A stretch of DNA of 34,876 bases from an uncultured Planctomycetota bacterium (GCA_900696535.1 CAADGM010000070.1:1-34876), one strand, 5' to 3'; positions 7,784 through 16,495 are shown, counted from the first letter of the stretch. Made by a program: numbers and translations. Notes: a model not told the origin generated them from the sequence alone.

Positions 7784-9814
7784 ATGCCCGAGCGAGTTGG
7801 CGTTTACGTATGCCACTGCGGCAGCAACATCGCCGGAACGGTGGACGTGGAGGCGGTCACGCGCTGGGCGAGCACGCTCGAGGGCGTGGTTGCGGCCCGC
7901 GAGTACAAGTTCATGTGCTCCTCGCTCGGCCAGGCGCTGATCGAGGACGACATCCGCAAGGAGGGACTGACGCGGGTCGTCGTCGCGGCGTGCTCGCCAC
8001 ACCTGCATGAGAAGACGTTCCGCCGGGCCTGCGCCAACGCGGGTCTCAACCCCTTCCTGCTCCAGATGGCCAACATCCGCGAGCATGTCTCGTGGGTCAC
8101 CAAGGACAGGCAGGCGGCCACCAGCAAGGTCCAAGCGCTCGTGGCGGGCGCCGTGGCGCGCGTGCAGCGGCATCGGCCGCTTGAGCCCATGCCCGTCCAC
8201 GTCAACCCGCACACGCTCGTCGTGGGCGGTGGCATCGCCGGCATCCAGGCCGCACTGGAGCTCGCCGATGCTGGACACCCGGTCTACCTGGTCGAGCGCG
8301 AGCCGAGCATCGGCGGCCACATGGCCCAGTACGACAAGACGTTCCCGACGCTGGACTGTGCGGCGTGCATCCTGACGCCGAAGATGTCGGAAGTCGGGCA
8401 GCACGAGAACATCCGGCTGCTGACGTACTCGGAGCTCGAGGAGGTCTCGGGCTCGATCGGAAACTTCCGCGTGCGAATCCGGCGCAAGGCCCGCTACGTC
8501 CGCGAGGACAAGTGCACCGGCTGCGGCCTGTGCATCGAGAAGTGCCCGCGCAAGGTGGTCGACGAGGTGTTCGAGGCCGGCATGGGCTATCGCAAGGCGA
8601 TCTACACGCCCTTCCCCCAGGCGGTGCCGAAGATCCCCGCGATCGACACCAAGTCGTGCATCTGGTTCGAGCGGCAGCGCTGCCGGGCGTGCGAGAAGCT
8701 CTGCCCGACCGGTGCCGTCGATTTCGAGCAGCAGGACGAGATCCTCGAGGTGGATGTGGGGAACATCATCCTGGCCACCGGCTGGGATCTGTTCGATTGC
8801 CGCCGAATCCCCCAGTACGGCTACGGCAAACTGGCGAACGTGTTCACCAGCCTCGAGTTCGAGCGCATGTGCAACGCCTCCGGACCGACGGGCGGACGGA
8901 TCGTGCTCCGCGACGGCGTGACCGAGCCCCGCTCGGTCTGCATCGTCCACTGCGTCGGCAGCCGCGATCAGCGCTACAACACGTACTGCTCCGGCATCTG
9001 CTGCATGCTCTCGCTCAAGCTCGGGCACCTGGTCCTTGAGAAGACCGGCGCCAAAGTGTACGCCTGCTACATCGACCTGCGGCCGAACAAGAAGGACTAC
9101 GAGGAGTTCTACCAGCGGCTGCTCGACGAGGGCATGCTCTTCATCCGCGGCAAGGTGGCCGAGATCACCGACATGGCCCGCACGCCGGAGGAAGAGGGCA
9201 AGCTCGTCGTCCAGGTGGAGGACACGCTGCTGGGCAAGCAGCGGCGGATACCGGTCGACATGGTCGTGCTGATGGGCGCGATCGAGCCGCGGCGTGACGC
9301 GCGCGAGACGGGGCTGAAAGCCGGAATCTCGTGCAGCATGGCCGGCTGGTTCATCGAGCGACACGCCAAGCTCGACCCGGTCGCGACGATGACCGAGGGC
9401 GTCTTCATCGCCGGCGCCTGTCATGGTCCCAAGGACATCCCCGACTCCGTGTCGCAGGGTGCCGCGGCCGCGGCCCGCGTCCAGGGCATGATCAGCAAGG
9501 GCACGGTCATGATCGAGCCCGTGGTGGCCTCGATCGAGAAGCAGGTCTGCTCAGGCTGTCGCATCTGCAACAACCTGTGTCCGTTCAACGCGATCGACTT
9601 CCTGACGGACGAGAAAGTCAGCCAGGTGAACCCCGCCCTGTGCAAGGGCTGCGGCACGTGCGTGGCCGCGTGCCCGGCCGGCGCGATCGCCGGCGCCCAC
9701 TATGCCAATGACCAGGTCGAGGCCGAAATCGAGGGACTGCTCTGGGATGCGCGCGGCGACGGCGAGCCGGCCCTCGTCGACGACGCGCCGGACCTGGAGC
9801 CCGCGGCGCCGTAG
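7784..9814 (+). CDS. hdrA: Heterodisulfide reductase-type flavoprotein subunit A
   Basis: A 676-residue HdrA. AGGAG (7771-7775) sets the ATG at 7784; the frame is open further upstream without homology. The N-terminal HdrA domain (VGVYVCHCGSNIAG) is followed by the FAD motif VVGGGIAGIQAAL (about 146-158), the HdrA signature FPTLDCAACILTPKM with C192 and C195, a ferredoxin motif C244, C247, C250, C254, a further cysteine group C292, C300, C303, C307, and two C-terminal [4Fe-4S] motifs (VCSGCRICNNLCP, about 587; LCKGCGTCVAACP, about 618). HdrA is the flavin-based bifurcation centre of MvhADG-HdrABC. The position that is selenocysteine in some methanogens is Cys here. The next gene is mvhD, its usual hydrogenase contact. 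No adjacent hdrB or hdrC is seen. Confidence 0.93.
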   Translation: MPERVGVYVCHCGSNIAGTVDVEAVTRWASTLEGVVAAREYKFMCSSLGQALIEDDIRKEGLTRVVVAACSPHLHEKTFRRACANAGLNPFLLQMANIREHVSWVTKDRQAATSKVQALVAGAVARVQRHRPLEPMPVHVNPHTLVVGGGIAGIQAALELADAGHPVYLVEREPSIGGHMAQYDKTFPTLDCAACILTPKMSEVGQHENIRLLTYSELEEVSGSIGNFRVRIRRKARYVREDKCTGCGLCIEKCPRKVVDEVFEAGMGYRKAIYTPFPQAVPKIPAIDTKSCIWFERQRCRACEKLCPTGAVDFEQQDEILEVDVGNIILATGWDLFDCRRIPQYGYGKLANVFTSLEFERMCNASGPTGGRIVLRDGVTEPRSVCIVHCVGSRDQRYNTYCSGICCMLSLKLGHLVLEKTGAKVYACYIDLRPNKKDYEEFYQRLLDEGMLFIRGKVAEITDMARTPEEEGKLVVQVEDTLLGKQRRIPVDMVVLMGAIEPRRDARETGLKAGISCSMAGWFIERHAKLDPVATMTEGVFIAGACHGPKDIPDSVSQGAAAAARVQGMISKGTVMIEPVVASIEKQVCSGCRICNNLCPFNAIDFLTDEKVSQVNPALCKGCGTCVAACPAGAIAGAHYANDQVEAEIEGLLWDARGDGEPALVDDAPDLEPAAP

Positions 9815-9824
9815 GAGCAACCGC

Positions 9825-10322
9825 ATGCAGCGCGAAATCTACGAACCGAAGATCGTCGGCTTCTTCTGCAACTGGTGCTCGTATCGGGCCGCGGACGGCG
9901 CCGGCACGGCCCGCATCAAGCACGCCCCCAACGTGCGCGTCGTGCGCCTCATGTGCAGCGGACGGGTCGACCCGTCGTTCGTCATCAAGGCATTCTCGCT
10001 CGGCGCCGATGGCGTGCTCGTCGCCGGCTGCCACCCCGGCGAGTGTCACTACATCGAGCAGAACTACAAGACGCTGCGGCGCTTCGCGCTCCTGCGGCAC
10101 ACCCTCCGGGCCCTGGGAATCAGCGGGCGGCGCCTGCGGCTCGTGTGGGCTTCCGCGGCCGAGGCGGTCCAGCTCGCCGAGGCGATCGACGCGATGGTCG
10201 AGGACGTCCGCACACTGGGCCCGCTGCGCTGGCCCGCGAACTGGGCCGAGCAGAATGCCCACCTCGACGATGTCGAGAAGATCCTCCTTGAGCACCAGGC
10301 CGCGATGGAGGTCGGGCGATGA
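9825..10322 (+). CDS. mvhD: Hydrogenase iron-sulfur subunit (MvhD/FlpD type)
   Basis: A 165-residue MvhD-family protein. It has the five cysteines of the family's [2Fe-2S] region: C15 and C18 (GFFCNWCSY), C44 (RLMCSGRVD), then C69 and C74 (AGCHPGECHY). MvhD links the hydrogenase MvhAG to HdrA. GTAGGAG at the hdrA stop supplies a ribosome site for the ATG at 9825; an in-frame start at 9702 would lie inside hdrA and adds unconserved sequence. The stop overlaps the mvhG start (ATGA at 10319-10322), so the two are probably translationally coupled. Confidence 0.92.
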   Translation: MQREIYEPKIVGFFCNWCSYRAADGAGTARIKHAPNVRVVRLMCSGRVDPSFVIKAFSLGADGVLVAGCHPGECHYIEQNYKTLRRFALLRHTLRALGISGRRLRLVWASAAEAVQLAEAIDAMVEDVRTLGPLRWPANWAEQNAHLDDVEKILLEHQAAMEVGR

Positions 10323-11332
10323 GCGACAAGGGCAAACTGGCGATCTACTGGGCGGCGTCCTGCGGCGGGTGCGAGATCTCGATTCTGGCGCTCAACGAGA
10401 GGATCCTCGACGTGGCCGCGGCCTTCGACATCGTTCTGTGCCCCTGCATCCTGGACACGAAGGTGCGGGATGTGGAGAGCTGGCCGGACCAGTACGTCGA
10501 CGTGTGCCTGTTCAACGGCAGCATTCGCACCAGCGAGCAGGAATACATGGCCAAGCTGCTGCGCCGGAAGTCCAAGGTGCTGGTGGCCTTCGGCTCCTGT
10601 GCCAGCGAGGGCTGCGTGCCCGGCCTGGCCAACCTGTCCAACCGGCAGGAGATCTTCGAGGCGGTCTACTGTGACAATCCATCGACGGATAACGCCGGGC
10701 GGGTCATCCCGCTCCCCGAAGCGCAGTCGAACGGACGGCACCTGTCGCTGCCGGCCTTCTACGACACCGTGCGAACGCTGACCCAGACGGTGGCGGTCGA
10801 TTACGTGCTGCCGGGGTGTCCGCCGGAGGCGGACCGGATCTGGGACGCCGTCGTGGCGATCCTGGAGGGCAAGCTGCCGCCGCCCGGGTCGGTGATCGGC
10901 GCGACAACGACGTGTTGCGACGACTGCCCGCGGACGCGCAGCGAGAAGAAGATCAAGGCGTTCAAGCGCACCTGGCAGGTCATTCCGGACGCGGAGACCT
11001 GCCTGCTGGAGCAAGGGCTCGTGTGCTGCGGGCCTGCGACGCGGGCCGGGTGCGGGGCGCGCTGCCCGCGGGTGAACTCGCCCTGCATCGGCTGCTACGG
11101 CCCCAACGCCGGCGTGGAGGACTTCGGCGCCCGACTGATCGCGGCGCTGGCCTCGGTGGTCGACGCTCAGGATCCGGACGAAATCGACCGCATCATCCTC
11201 GACGGCATCCCGGATCCGGTCGGGACTTTCTACCGATTCAGCCTCGCCAGCAGCCTGCTGCGGCGGGCAGCGCTCGTGCCCGACGAGGAGCGACACGAAC
11301 TGCCGCGGCCGAAGGCGGTCGTGCACAACTAG
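10319..11332 (+). CDS. mvhG: [NiFe] hydrogenase small subunit (MvhG type, group 3)
   Basis: A 337-residue small subunit. The proximal-cluster motif is SCGGCE (C15, C18), with GSCASEG and PGCPPEADRIW further on. A C-terminal cysteine-rich block (CCGPATRAGCGARCPRVNSP, then CIGCYGP) should carry two more [4Fe-4S] clusters. There is no Tat signal peptide, so the enzyme is cytoplasmic, as expected for group 3. It passes electrons from the large subunit to MvhD and HdrA. It overlaps mvhD by four bases and precedes mvhA by 15. It is slightly long for the family because of a C-terminal tail after residue about 265. Confidence 0.92.
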   Translation: MSDKGKLAIYWAASCGGCEISILALNERILDVAAAFDIVLCPCILDTKVRDVESWPDQYVDVCLFNGSIRTSEQEYMAKLLRRKSKVLVAFGSCASEGCVPGLANLSNRQEIFEAVYCDNPSTDNAGRVIPLPEAQSNGRHLSLPAFYDTVRTLTQTVAVDYVLPGCPPEADRIWDAVVAILEGKLPPPGSVIGATTTCCDDCPRTRSEKKIKAFKRTWQVIPDAETCLLEQGLVCCGPATRAGCGARCPRVNSPCIGCYGPNAGVEDFGARLIAALASVVDAQDPDEIDRIILDGIPDPVGTFYRFSLASSLLRRAALVPDEERHELPRPKAVVHN

Positions 11333-11347
11333 GCGGAGCGTACTGCC

Positions 11348-12835
11348 ATGACGACGCAGCGCATCAGCATCGACCCGATCACGCGGCTCGAGGGTCACGG
11401 CAAGATCGACATCTTCCTGACCCCCAAGGGCGACGTGGCCGAGACGTACCTCCAGATTCCCGAGCTGCGCGGCTTCGAGCGCTTCTGCGTCGGCCGACTG
11501 GCCGAGGACATGCCCAACCTGACCTCGCGGATTTGCGGCGTGTGCCCGGAGGCGCATCACATGGCCGCGACCAAGGCGCTGGACGCGCTCTTCCACGTCG
11601 ATCCGCCGCCGACCGCCAGGAAGCTGCGCGAGCTCTTCTACTGCATCTTTTTCGCGACCGATCACACAACGCACTTCTACGCGCTGGGTGGCCCGGACTT
11701 CGTGATCGGCCCGGAGGCCCCGCCCGCCGAGCGCAACATCCTCGGCCTCATCCAGAAGGTCGGCCTCGACATTGCCGGCAAGGTGCTCAAGATGCGCCGC
11801 GACGGGCATCACCTCATCGAGATGATCGGCGGCCGGAAAGTGCATCCGAACTGGGGGCTGCCGGGCGGAGTCAGCCGCGGCATCACCGAGGAGCAGCGCC
11901 GGGAGATCGAGGCGCTGGGGCGCGACGCGGTGGAGTTCGCCCAGTTCTCGCTGGGGCTCTTCAACGACGTGGTGCTGGGCAACCCGGAGTACGTGCAGCT
12001 CATCACCAGCGACGCCTATACGCAGCGAACGTACAACATGGGCACGGTGGACGCCCACAACCGCGTGAACTTCTACGACGGCCAAGTGCGCGTCGTCGGT
12101 CCGGACGGGCGCGAGCACGCAAAGTACGACGCCGGCCACTATCGCGACTTTGTCGCCGAGCACGTCGAGCCCTGGTCCTATCTCAAGTTCCCCTTCCTGA
12201 AGAAGGTTGGCTGGAAGGGGTTCGTGGACGGCCCGGATTCCGGCCTCTACAAGGCCACGCCGCTCTCCCGGCTCAACGCCGCCGACGGCATGGCCACGCC
12301 GCTCGCGCAGAAGCAATACGAGCGGATGTTTGACACGCTGGGCGGCAAGCCGGTGCACCACACGCTGGCCACGCACTGGGCCCGGCTGGTCGAGCTGCTC
12401 TACGCCGCCGAGCGCTGGGTCGAGCTCGCCGTCGATCCGGAGATCACTGGCCCGGACTACCGCGCGCTTCCGACGGCCACGCCCGATGAAGGTGTCGGCT
12501 GCGTCGAGGCCCCCCGCGGAACGTTGACGCATCACTACTGGACCGATGAGCGCGGCGTGCTGACGCGCGTCAACCTGATCGTCGGCACGACCAACAACTA
12601 CGCGCCGATCAACCTCTCGATCAAGGAGGCGGCCAAGGCGCTCATCCACCGCGGCACGACGGTCACCGAGGGACTGCTGAACAGGATCGAGATGGCCTTC
12701 CGGGCCTACGACCCGTGCTTCGGCTGCGCCACGCACTACCTGCCCGGCCGCATGCCGATCGAAGTCGTCATTCGATCCGCCGACGGGCAGGTGCTCCAGG
12801 TGCTTCGCCGCGAAAGTCAGCAAGACCGCGCCTGA
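11348..12835 (+). CDS. mvhA: [NiFe] hydrogenase large subunit (MvhA type, probably group 3c)
   Basis: A 495-residue large subunit. Nickel ligands are in RICGVCPEAHH (C63, C66) and DPCFGCATH (C457, C460), with the N-terminal ITRLEGHG motif. A 32-residue tail follows H463 and should be removed by the maturation protease encoded next. All four ligands are cysteine, so this is not a [NiFeSe] enzyme. Mvh-type enzymes oxidise or evolve H2 in the cytoplasm and feed HdrA through MvhD. The 3c assignment rests on the mvhDG-hdrA context and motif spacing, not on a tree. The hyp genes needed to build the NiFe(CN)2CO centre are not in this window. Confidence 0.93.
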   Translation: MTTQRISIDPITRLEGHGKIDIFLTPKGDVAETYLQIPELRGFERFCVGRLAEDMPNLTSRICGVCPEAHHMAATKALDALFHVDPPPTARKLRELFYCIFFATDHTTHFYALGGPDFVIGPEAPPAERNILGLIQKVGLDIAGKVLKMRRDGHHLIEMIGGRKVHPNWGLPGGVSRGITEEQRREIEALGRDAVEFAQFSLGLFNDVVLGNPEYVQLITSDAYTQRTYNMGTVDAHNRVNFYDGQVRVVGPDGREHAKYDAGHYRDFVAEHVEPWSYLKFPFLKKVGWKGFVDGPDSGLYKATPLSRLNAADGMATPLAQKQYERMFDTLGGKPVHHTLATHWARLVELLYAAERWVELAVDPEITGPDYRALPTATPDEGVGCVEAPRGTLTHHYWTDERGVLTRVNLIVGTTNNYAPINLSIKEAAKALIHRGTTVTEGLLNRIEMAFRAYDPCFGCATHYLPGRMPIEVVIRSADGQVLQVLRRESQQDRA

Positions 12836-12851
12836 GACGAACGGACGCGTC

Positions 12852-13385
12852 ATGTCCACGACGCCGCACATGCCGACTTGCGCACCGCGCGCCCCGGAGG
12901 CGGCAGGGACCAACGGTCCAGCCCGCACCGTCGTGCTCGGGCTGGGCAACCCAATCCTCACCGATGACAGCGTCGGCCTGCGCGTCGTCGAGCAACTGAA
13001 GTCGGCGCTGAACGACCTGCCCGGCGTCGAACTGGCGGAGGACTGCTGCGGCGGCCTGCGCCTGATGGAGCGACTGGTCGGCTTCGACCGCGCCGTCGTC
13101 ATCGATGCCCGACGCAGCGGCGCGCCGCCCGGGACGATCAGCGTGCTCGAACCCGGTGCCGTTTCTACGCGTCACGGCGACTCGGCGCACGACGTCAGCC
13201 TGCAAAGCGCGCTCGAGCTGGGGCGGCGTGTCGGCGCCGCGTTGCCCGCCAACGACAACGTCCGCATCGTCGCCATCGAGGTTTCGGAGGTGGAGGAGTT
13301 CGGCGAAGCCTGCACGCCCGCCGTCGCCGCCGCCGTGCCGCGAGCGGCGGGCCTGGTCTGCGCTCTCCTTGTGGACTGGAGGTAG
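12852..13385 (+). CDS. [NiFe] hydrogenase maturation endopeptidase (HyaD/HybD/HoxW family)
   Basis: A 177-residue peptidase of family M52 type. The core starts at about residue 27 with VVLGLGNPILTDDSVGLRVV. Likely nickel-sensing residues are D39, D85 (VVIDARRSG) and H113 (GDSAHDVSL), matching the E/D-D-H set of HybD. It would cut the C-terminal extension of the large subunit after nickel insertion. The first 25 residues are Pro/Ala-rich and not part of the fold, so a later start is possible. It starts 16 bases after mvhA and is followed after four bases by the next gene, so it is in the same operon. Confidence 0.9.
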   Translation: MSTTPHMPTCAPRAPEAAGTNGPARTVVLGLGNPILTDDSVGLRVVEQLKSALNDLPGVELAEDCCGGLRLMERLVGFDRAVVIDARRSGAPPGTISVLEPGAVSTRHGDSAHDVSLQSALELGRRVGAALPANDNVRIVAIEVSEVEEFGEACTPAVAAAVPRAAGLVCALLVDWR

Positions 13386-13389
13386 CATC

Positions 13390-13836
13390 ATGGTCTCAGT
13401 CGAGGTGCTGCGCTCGATACCCTACTTCGCCGGCGTGGGCGCCGAGAGCCTCAGGGCCGTCGCCGCGATTGCCGACGAGCGCGACTTTCCCGCGGGCCGC
13501 CCTGTGTTCAGTGAGGGCGAGCCCGCAGAGGCGCTGTACATCCTGCGCGCGGGCGAGGTGGACATCGTGTACCAGCACAACCTGGACGAGGGCCGGGTCG
13601 TCGATACGGTCGTGGCCGGCGACCTCATCGGCTGGTCGGCGCTCGTCCAGCCGCATCGCTGCACCGCCACCGCCATCCCACGGGTCGCCAGCCGCGCCGT
13701 GCGCATCGACGCCGGCGGGATACGCAACCTCTGCGATCTCGACCACACGCTGGGATACCACCTGCTGCGCGAGCTCGCCGCGACCCTCAGCCACCGACTT
13801 CAAGGGGCGCTTGTCCAGTTGGCGGCGAGCGAGTAA
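13390..13836 (+). CDS. Stand-alone cyclic-nucleotide-binding-domain protein
   Basis: A 148-residue protein that is almost only a Crp/Fnr-type sensor domain. It shows LRSIPYFAGVGAESLRAVAA, FSEGEPAEALYILRAGEVDI, VVAGDLIGWSALV and a C-terminal helix. There is no helix-turn-helix, so it cannot act as a classical Crp/Fnr regulator. The phosphate-binding RxS/T of true cAMP receptors is not obvious (QPHRCTATA is the nearest). No Fnr-type cysteine cluster is present. Such domains also occur beside other cytoplasmic [NiFe] hydrogenase genes, where they are thought to be regulatory. It starts four bases after the protease stop and is clearly part of the hydrogenase operon. Ligand and partner are unknown. 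Confidence 0.82.
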   Translation: MVSVEVLRSIPYFAGVGAESLRAVAAIADERDFPAGRPVFSEGEPAEALYILRAGEVDIVYQHNLDEGRVVDTVVAGDLIGWSALVQPHRCTATAIPRVASRAVRIDAGGIRNLCDLDHTLGYHLLRELAATLSHRLQGALVQLAASE

Positions 13837-13941
13837 CACTTGGAGACACCTCGCCGGTAACCGCGGTGCGTCCGCGCGGCGCGGTGGCCCCGCGGCCCTT
13901 GGCCGGGTAGCCGGACTACGTGCCCGGAGGAACAGGCCGGC

Positions 13942-14361
13942 ATGGACTCCCGACGACCGCCCAGAGTCCTCGTCATTGATGACGACCCGGACATGCACGA
14001 CGCCGTCCGCATGATCCTCGAGCCGCTCGGCTTCGCCGTGTGCACCTACCAGACCGGCCAGGCAGGACTGGAGGCCATCCGGCGAGACCCGCCTGACGTG
14101 GTCCTGCTCGACATCATGCTGACGCACCCCTCCGAGGGGCTGCAGGTGGCCTGCGAGCTCCGGCGCGACGATCGCCTGCGGCACGTGCCGCTCATCCTCG
14201 TTTCCGCGATCGGCGAGTCCATCGGGATGGAGTACGGCCGGGAGATGTGTCCTGACGCAATGTCGGCCGACCTGTTCCTGGAGAAGCCCTTCGACTCCGG
14301 CACGCTGCGGGAAGCGGTCACCTGGGTCCTCGAGCAGCGGCAGGGGCGGGCCCGCGCCTGA
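13942..14361 (+). CDS. Single-domain response regulator (receiver only)
   Basis: A 139-residue receiver domain with all key residues: acidic D13-D15 (VIDDDPDMHD), phosphoacceptor D57 (DVVLLDIML), switch S88 (LILVSAIGE) and K115 (FLEKPFDSG). No output domain follows, so it works like CheY or Spo0F by protein contact or phosphorelay. CGGAGGA lies just before the ATG. A 105-base gap separates it from the cyclic-nucleotide-domain gene, and the histidine kinase begins 94 bases downstream, its likely partner. The target is unknown; the cluster suggests redox or hydrogenase control (inference). Confidence 0.87.
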   Translation: MDSRRPPRVLVIDDDPDMHDAVRMILEPLGFAVCTYQTGQAGLEAIRRDPPDVVLLDIMLTHPSEGLQVACELRRDDRLRHVPLILVSAIGESIGMEYGREMCPDAMSADLFLEKPFDSGTLREAVTWVLEQRQGRARA

Positions 14362-14455
14362 CGCGCGGGCAGCACGCCCGGAGCGCGGCCCGCAGACCGA
14401 ACGGAGCGCGCGATGCGCGATCATGACCTCGTGATCGAGCTCGCCGAGTAGCACA

Positions 14456-16021
14456 ATGCCATCGCACTCACCAGGCACGGCCGACTCGAGCGCCGGCTGG
14501 ACCGCCGACGACTTCGATCCCCGGGCCGCGCTGCTGGCGGTGATGTTCCGGCTGCGCTGGTTCATCCGGCTGCGCTGGGGTTTGGTCGTGGCCGCGACGG
14601 CGCTGCTCGCCCTGGAGCGCATCATCTGGGGCGACGTCCTCAGGCCCCCCGCCCTGCTCGGCCTGCTCCTGGGGCTGGCCGCGATGAACGTCGTCTGGAT
14701 CCTGCTTTCACGGGTGCTCGTCGGACCGTTGCGCCGGCCGGGCGCGGCGTTGATCGGACGCGTTCCGTGGCTGGTAGGCTTCGCCAACCTGCAGGTCGCG
14801 GTCGATCTGCTCTTTCTCACGGCGTTCCTGCGCTACACGGGCGGCGTCGAGAACCCCTTCGCCATTTTCTACCTGTTCCACGTGGCGATCGTGTCGCTCG
14901 TGCTCACGCGCTGGCAGGCCGTCCTTCAGGCCGGCTGGGCACTGGCGCTGTACTCGCTGCTGGTGGTCGGGGAGTGGCGCGGGTGGCTCGCTCCGCACTT
15001 CGACCTGCTGCCGGGCGCCCCGCTGGGCCTCTACGCCCGCCCGGAGTACGTGCTGGCCGCGATTGCCGCGATGGCGTCCGGCGTCGTCGGTGCGCTCTAC
15101 TTCAACTCGTGGATCGGCAGGCACTTCCAGGACCAGGAGGCCGACCTGCACCGCGCCAACGCGTCCCTTCGCCGAGCCAAGCTGGCGATCGAGGACCTTC
15201 AGCGCCGTCGCTCCCGCTTTATGCAGACCGCGGCGCACCAGCTCAAGGGGCCGCTCGCCGTCATCCAGACCCTCACTGACCTGATTCGCTCGAACATCGT
15301 TCCGCCCGAGGCGGTGCCCGGCACGTGCGACAAGATCATCCGCCGCTGCCGCGAGGGCATCGTGCAGGTGACCGAGCTGCTCACCCTCGCGCGCGTGCAG
15401 GAGACCGACCCGGCCCGACACCGCAGCAGCCGAGCAGACGTGCGCGAGATCGTGGCCGAGCTGTGCCGGCGGTTCCGTCCTCTTGCCGAGGCCAAGCAGG
15501 TTGAGATCGTCGAGTGGGCGCCCGCGAGCGGCGGCCTCTACGTCAGTGTCGACCCGGACGACCTGCGCAACTGCCTGGGCAACCTGATCGAGAACGCCAT
15601 CAAGTACACGCCCGGGCCGGGCCGCGTCCGCGTCATGGTCACGGCCCGCGAGCAGGGAGACCGGCTCGAGACGATCTCGATCCACGTGAGCGACACGGGG
15701 CTGGGCATCGATCCGAGCCTCTTGCGCCCCCCTGACGGGCAGCGCGGGCACGAGCCGATCTTCGACGCGTTCCGGCGCGGCGCCAACGTCATCACGGCGG
15801 GCATACCGGGAACCGGCCTGGGGCTCTCCATCGTGCGCGAGGTGGTCGAGCAGGCCGGCGGCCGCATCGGCGTGATCTCGCGCCTCGGCGCCGGCTCGAG
15901 CTTCACCGTAACCCTGCCCGCCAGCAGCGGCGAGCCGCACCCGACCGCCGTCCGGGACACGCGCGCCACGAAGGTCGTCATCGAGGGCCCCGATGCGGCG
16001 GGGAACACCGCGAGCGCGTAA
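14456..16021 (+). CDS. Membrane sensor histidine kinase
   Basis: A 521-residue kinase. The N-terminal 220 residues hold about six hydrophobic helices with short loops and no large periplasmic sensor, so the signal is probably membrane-borne (lipid, quinone or redox state; inference). A short coiled coil (about 225-253) leads to the dimerisation domain with H261 in TAAHQLKGPLAVI. The residue after His is Gln rather than the usual Glu or Asp. The ATP-binding domain has NLIENAIKYTP (N box), DTGLGI (G1) and GTGLGLSIVREVV (G2), so it should be active. A tail of about 35 residues follows. The likely partner is the receiver encoded upstream. It closes the hydrogenase part of the block. Confidence 0.88.
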   Translation: MPSHSPGTADSSAGWTADDFDPRAALLAVMFRLRWFIRLRWGLVVAATALLALERIIWGDVLRPPALLGLLLGLAAMNVVWILLSRVLVGPLRRPGAALIGRVPWLVGFANLQVAVDLLFLTAFLRYTGGVENPFAIFYLFHVAIVSLVLTRWQAVLQAGWALALYSLLVVGEWRGWLAPHFDLLPGAPLGLYARPEYVLAAIAAMASGVVGALYFNSWIGRHFQDQEADLHRANASLRRAKLAIEDLQRRRSRFMQTAAHQLKGPLAVIQTLTDLIRSNIVPPEAVPGTCDKIIRRCREGIVQVTELLTLARVQETDPARHRSSRADVREIVAELCRRFRPLAEAKQVEIVEWAPASGGLYVSVDPDDLRNCLGNLIENAIKYTPGPGRVRVMVTAREQGDRLETISIHVSDTGLGIDPSLLRPPDGQRGHEPIFDAFRRGANVITAGIPGTGLGLSIVREVVEQAGGRIGVISRLGAGSSFTVTLPASSGEPHPTAVRDTRATKVVIEGPDAAGNTASA

Positions 16022-16495
16022 CCCTGCCGAGCCCCGCGGAGGCCAGTCGCACGAGCGTCCGCGTGCGGCGACGAGGCGATCCGATGGGCAAAGGTGCAGA
16101 CTGCCGCGGCCCGGGTGCGGCGGCCAGAGCGCGCCGCCGTTCAACCGACCGACACTGCCCCGAGGAGACGCAGCACACTCCGCGCGCCGCACACTCTGTT
16201 CGCAGAAGCCGGGCGCGATTTCAGGACAGAATCGGTGCGGCTTGCGCCTCACAGCGGCACAGCCCTTTTCATTTCTGACCACATTCCCCGGGCGGGGCTT
16301 GCGTTGTCGGCGTATTGTAACTAATTAGGTATTTTTGATCGCTCGCTCCGTCGCCGATGGGACGAGCGGCGCGCCGCGCGGCACAGCGTGAGGCGCGGTA
16401 CAACACGCAGCGATGCTCGCCTGAAGCGGCCGCCCCCGATCCGAGAGGCCCGCGACACAGCTTGCCGGCGGAGCGTCCGACTGGAGATGCACACG
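16022..16495. other. 474-base gap before nifJ with an AT-rich island
   Basis: No convincing gene is visible on either strand. The first 270 bases are ordinary GC-rich sequence. Around 16299-16337 lies the only strongly AT-rich stretch in this part (GTATTGTAACTAATTAGGTA and following Ts), about 160 bases ahead of the nifJ ATG. It is a reasonable place for a promoter of nifJ and the flavoprotein gene, but box matches are poor (TTGCGT at 16299, then TAATTA at 16322 with 17 spacing). The remaining 160 bases would be a long leader in which I see no known riboswitch. Confidence 0.4.

Noticed and set aside
11348-12835. Selenocysteine in the large hydrogenase subunit, suggested by the nearby tRNA-Sec
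   Set aside because: The proximal ligand is encoded as Cys (DPCFGCATH) and there is no in-frame UGA.
10064-13102. A 1012-codon minus-strand frame opposite the hydrogenase genes
   Set aside because: Antisense shadow; the plus strand encodes MvhD, MvhG, MvhA and the protease with all ligands.
14413-14451. A 12-codon frame (MRDHDLVIELAE) before the histidine kinase
   Set aside because: Too short, no family, weak ribosome site; could be a leader peptide but nothing supports it.
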